Assembly: GCF_012328925.1 (NCBI RefSeq)
Contig: NZ_JAAXLS010000008.1
Span: 62,001-126,000, forward strand
DNA: 64,000 nt
Direction: 5' to 3'
DNA from: Amycolatopsis acididurans
Lineage (GTDB): Bacteria > Actinomycetota > Actinomycetes > Mycobacteriales > Pseudonocardiaceae
The translations under genes and the position numbers were made by a program. Numbering within the stretch: the first letter of the stretch is position 1; the number at the start of each line of letters is the position of its first letter. This document shows, one piece after another, positions 61,414 through 64,000 of the stretch. A model generated the notes under the pieces. The model had not been told where the DNA came from, did no database searches, and saw only the letters and a program-made list of their open reading frames with translations.

Positions 61414-62076
61414 ATGGGTGCGATCTACCTGATCCGGCATGGTCAGGCTGCTTACGGTGAAGCGGACTACGACCGCCTGTCCGGCGTCGGCCTCGAACAG
61501 GGGGCGGTGGTCGGCGCCGAGTTGCTGCGCCGCCAGGTCCGCTTCACCGAGGGCCGTACCGGGTCGCTGACCCGGCAGCGGAGGACGGCCGAGACGGTGC
61601 TCGACCGGATTGGTTCGAGCACGACGGCCAAGGAAGACCCGCGGTGGAACGAGTACGACCACGTCGACATCGTCAGCCACCACGGCGACGGGATCTCACA
61701 GAGCGACGTCGACTCGCGTGGCTACCAGGGCGTGCTGGACGGGGCGCTCGCCGAGTGGATCGGTGCCGGCGAGGACAGCCCGTGTGCGGAGTCGTGGCCG
61801 GCGTTCCTCGCGCGGGTCCGCGGCGCGCTCGACGATCTCGTCGCGGTGCTGGGCAAGGGCGAGAACGCGGTGGTGTTCACCTCGGGCGGGGTGATCGGCG
61901 CGCTGGCCGGGGTGCTGCTCGGCGATCCCGTGATGGGGTTGCTCAAGATGAACCGGGTCGCGGTCAACTGCGGCATCACCAAGCTCGTGTCCGGTCGCAG
62001 TGGCGTGACCCTGTTGTCGTTCAACGAGCATTCGCATTTCGACGGACGCGCGGCCCAGTTGCTGACCTATCGCTGA
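61414..62076 (+). CDS. Histidine phosphatase superfamily protein
   Basis: 220 aa, ATG ten bases after the subtilase stop. The catalytic R-H-G is at 8-10 (L-I-R-H-G-Q-A). The usual second histidine motif (S-H-G-G) reads F-T-S-G-G-V-I here, with Ser157 in place of His. Otherwise length and fold match the phosphoglycerate-mutase-like phosphatases. Substrate unknown. It may be co-transcribed with the subtilase. A nested hairpin follows. Confidence 0.83.
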   Translation: MGAIYLIRHGQAAYGEADYDRLSGVGLEQGAVVGAELLRRQVRFTEGRTGSLTRQRRTAETVLDRIGSSTTAKEDPRWNEYDHVDIVSHHGDGISQSDVDSRGYQGVLDGALAEWIGAGEDSPCAESWPAFLARVRGALDDLVAVLGKGENAVVFTSGGVIGALAGVLLGDPVMGLLKMNRVAVNCGITKLVSGRSGVTLLSFNEHSHFDGRAAQLLTYR

Positions 62077-62081
62077 TCCGG

Positions 62082-62125
62082 TTTCGCTGCCCGGAAGGAA
62101 CCTTCGGCGAAGGTAAGAAGCGAAA
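62082..62125. terminator. Nested hairpin between histidine phosphatase and TetR genes
   Basis: Outer arms TTTCGCT and AGCGAAA enclose the perfect small hairpin ACCTTC-GGC-GAAGGT (62100-62114). It lies in the 89-bp gap between convergent genes. Confidence 0.55.
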
Positions 62126-62165
62126 GCAGCGCGGGGGCTGGGCGCGGCTCGCTGGAGGCTACGTC

Positions 62166-62786
62166 TCAGACCGGACGAGCGACGGCGGGAAAGACCTCGC
62201 CGATGAGGGTGATGAAGGACTTCTGCAGAAGGGTCTGGACCTGTTCGCGGGAGAGTTCCTCGCGCAGCAGCCACTCGCGCCCGGCGGCCTTCACCATGCC
62301 GGCGTAGGCGCGCACCAAAGCGTTCAGCTCGGTCCGGGAGGGGTGGTCGTCGGGGATCTCGACGGCGTCGAGCACGCGGTCCGCGGACCTGCGCTCGGCG
62401 TCGATCATGATCTGCTCGACCTCGGGATCGCGTCCGATGCCCTCGGAAGTCGCGACGAGCCACATCTTCCCCTGCTTGGCGACGATGTCCAGGAACCAGG
62501 TCACCGCGACCTGCGCCCGTTCGGCCAGCGGACCGCTGGAGAGCCCGACCGGTTCGAGCGAGGGCATGGTCACCGTCCGGCGGATCACCGCGAGGTAGAG
62601 CTCGCGTTTGGTCCCGAAGTAGTGATTGATCAGACCGCGTGCCACGCCTGCGGCCGCCGCTATGTCCGAAGTGGACACGTCGGCGTACGGGCGCTCGCCG
62701 AAGAGGCGCGCCGCGCAGGTGAATATCTGTTCCCTGCGCGCATCGGGCTCGAGTCTTCGCCACTTGGGCTCTGAGGTGGTCTTCAT
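62166..62786 (-). CDS. TetR/AcrR-family transcriptional regulator
   Basis: 206 aa. N-terminal HTH of TetR type: R-R-E-Q-I-F-T-C-A-A-R-L-F-G-E-R-P-Y-A-D-V-S-T-S-D-I-A and the recognition helix G-L-I-N-H-Y-F-G-T-K-R-E-L-Y. The C-terminal ligand domain starts W-F-L-D-I-V near 97. The preserved first 60 residues suggest a conserved actinobacterial regulator, but no target is next to it. It is downstream of the lacI-like gene on the same strand, separated by a terminator. Confidence 0.87.
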   Translation of the reverse strand: MKTTSEPKWRRLEPDARREQIFTCAARLFGERPYADVSTSDIAAAAGVARGLINHYFGTKRELYLAVIRRTVTMPSLEPVGLSSGPLAERAQVAVTWFLDIVAKQGKMWLVATSEGIGRDPEVEQIMIDAERRSADRVLDAVEIPDDHPSRTELNALVRAYAGMVKAAGREWLLREELSREQVQTLLQKSFITLIGEVFPAVARPV

Positions 62787-62911
62787 GTCGTCATGGTGGC
62801 ACGAATCGGGCCCAAGGGTCTTCGCGAACGACCATGTCCTGCCGATTGTTACCCCATACCCGCCCGGATGGCGGTACTCATCGCGCGAAGCGTTGTAGGC
62901 GAAGACTTGTG

Positions 62912-62935
62912 GCTGACGGCGTTTCTGCCGTCAGC
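62912..62935 (-). terminator. Terminator overlapping the lacI-like stop codon
   Basis: GCTGACGGC-GTTTCT-GCCGTCAGC is a perfect 9-bp stem with a 6-base loop. The stop codon of the lacI-like gene lies within its arm. The rest of the gap to the tetR start (62787-62911) should hold the tetR promoter. Confidence 0.7.
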
Positions 62936-63971
62936 GCCGTCGTCGTGGCCGGGAAGTGCTGTCCCGCAACACGACCTCGCCCGCGATCCGGCGCACCTTG
63001 GCGCGGTTGCCGGAATTGCCGTTCAGCGCGAGTTCCATCGCCTGTTCGCCGAGTCGCGCCAATGGCAGGGCCACTGTGGTAAGTGACGGATTGACGTCAC
63101 GTGTCACGGAAATATCGTCGAAGCCGGCCAGCGAGACGTCGTCCGGCACGGAACGGCCCGCCTCGCGCAACGCACTGAGCGCGCCGATCGCCATCACGTC
63201 GCTGACCGCGAACACACACGTTGCGCTGTGCCCCGAGGAAAGCAGCTCGGTCGCGGCAAAATACCCACCGTCCCGCGTGAACTCGGTTTCGAAGACGTCC
63301 TTTTCCGACAACTCGACTCCGCCCTCGGCAAGGCCTTCGCGGAATCCGGTCAGCCGGTCGAGCGAGGTGGTCAGCTCGCGTGGCCCGGCGAGCACCGCGA
63401 ACCGCCGGTGCCCCAGGCCGAGCATCGCCGCCGCGAGGTCCTTCGCGCCGGAGCGGTTCTCGGGTTGCACGGTGTCCACCTTGACCCCGTGGTGCCTGCT
63501 CACGGCCGCCACCCGCCCGCCGCCACGGCGATAGGCGTCCAGTTCGGCGGAAAGCGCCTTCTCCCACCGGCGGTCCTCGAAACCGGAGCCGATCAGCACG
63601 ATGGTGGACGCCCGTTGCGCGCGCAGCTCCGAGACGTAGGCGATCTCCTTCTCCGGATCGTGGAACGTGCTCGCGAGCATCACCAGAAAGCCGTGCTCGT
63701 CCGCCACGCGCATCACCCCGCGCGCGACCGCGGCGAAGGACGGGTCGTCCACGTCGTGGCAGACCACGCCGACCGTGCGCCTGGTCGCGCCCGCGAGCGC
63801 CTGCGCGTGCACGTTGGGCGCGTACGCCAGGTCGGCCGCCGCGGACAGGACGCGTTCGCGCAGGTCCTCGCGGACGTTGGTGGTCCCGTTCAGCACGCGG
63901 GACGCCGTGGCCAGCGAGACGCTTGCCACAGTCGCGACGTCTTCGAGCGTCACATGGGGCCTGCCGTTCAC
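62931..63971 (-). CDS. LacI-family transcriptional regulator
   Basis: 346 aa, GTG behind GGAGG. DNA-binding head: V-T-L-E-D-V-A-T-V-A-S-V-S-L-A-T-A-S-R-V-L-N-G (residues 7-29), hinge helix with P-N-V-H-A-Q-A-L-A-G near 52. The C-terminal periplasmic-binding-protein-like domain (V-G-V-V-C-H-D-V-D-D-P-S-F, A-V-S-D-V-M-A-I-G-A-L, D-D-V-S-L-A-G-F-D-D-I) senses a sugar or related ligand. No sugar transport or metabolism gene lies in the window on its side, so targets are probably beyond 64 kb. Confidence 0.9.
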   Translation of the reverse strand: MNGRPHVTLEDVATVASVSLATASRVLNGTTNVREDLRERVLSAAADLAYAPNVHAQALAGATRRTVGVVCHDVDDPSFAAVARGVMRVADEHGFLVMLASTFHDPEKEIAYVSELRAQRASTIVLIGSGFEDRRWEKALSAELDAYRRGGGRVAAVSRHHGVKVDTVQPENRSGAKDLAAAMLGLGHRRFAVLAGPRELTTSLDRLTGFREGLAEGGVELSEKDVFETEFTRDGGYFAATELLSSGHSATCVFAVSDVMAIGALSALREAGRSVPDDVSLAGFDDISVTRDVNPSLTTVALPLARLGEQAMELALNGNSGNRAKVRRIAGEVVLRDSTSRPRRRR

Positions 63972-64000
63972 ATCCGCCTCCCGAGTCTCGCCCCGCCGAA

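Overview
The window is about 64 kb of very high-GC DNA, densely coded on both strands with many GTG starts. It looks like a filamentous actinomycete of the order Pseudonocardiales, and the style is that of Amycolatopsis or a close relative. Supporting signs are a complete actinobacterial pca operon ending in an IclR regulator, EspG/PPE-like/DUF3558 genes, a WhiB3/WhiD-type gene next to a SigD/ShbA-type sigma factor, an F420-dependent enzyme and an IdeR-type iron box. The genus is an inference. I see no tRNA, rRNA, CRISPR array, transposase, integrase or prophage.

Layout. 1-6.1 kb: edge-truncated S53 protease, mtnA, a TrpB2/tryptophan dioxygenase pair, a hydrolase, valine dehydrogenase and a DUF5302 gene. 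6.2-11.2 kb: TetR regulator, VanW-family protein, phosphoesterase, saccharopine-dehydrogenase-like reductase, MaoC hydratase. 11.3-15.0 kb: whiB, F420 enzyme, ECF sigma factor, GtrA and two small proteins. 15.0-16.7 kb: HAD phosphatase and a 2-hydroxyacid dehydrogenase. 16.8-24.4 kb: pcaIJFHGBDCR, the whole protocatechuate-to-succinyl/acetyl-CoA route plus its probable regulator. 24.3-36.2 kb: a molybdenum-hydroxylase (cox-type) locus, with mocA and coxD running on from pcaR, then coxE and coxF, then coxS, coxL, coxM and coxG. It is split in the middle by a four-gene opposite-strand module of type VII secretion-associated genes. 36.2-41 kb: a flavoprotein, an amidohydrolase relative, and a glnA4/amidotransferase/SDR cluster matching the mycobacterial glnA4 region. 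41.0-45.2 kb: tandem glycine riboswitch, gcvP and gcvT. 45.2-51.9 kb: iron-regulated ABC ATPase, ferredoxin-reductase-like flavoprotein, RibD-like reductase with divergent HxlR regulator, MFS exporter, NADAR protein and lactate-monooxygenase-like enzyme. 51.9-64 kb: HrpA helicase, atypical family A polymerase, acyl-CoA ligase, XRE regulator, subtilase, histidine phosphatase, TetR and LacI regulators.

How genes work together. The pca genes form one translationally coupled operon, probably controlled by the IclR protein at its end through a palindrome in front of pcaI. Its last gene overlaps mocA, which leads into the cox maturation genes, so aromatic catabolism and the Mo enzyme may share transcription. 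CoxL has the AYRGAGR loop of form II enzymes, so CO oxidation should not be assumed. Regulatory DNA readable here includes the glycine riboswitch, the IdeR box, a possible ribosome-site-masking hairpin before the DUF5302 gene, a duplicated small hairpin inside the pca operon, and several long inverted repeats acting as probable terminators.
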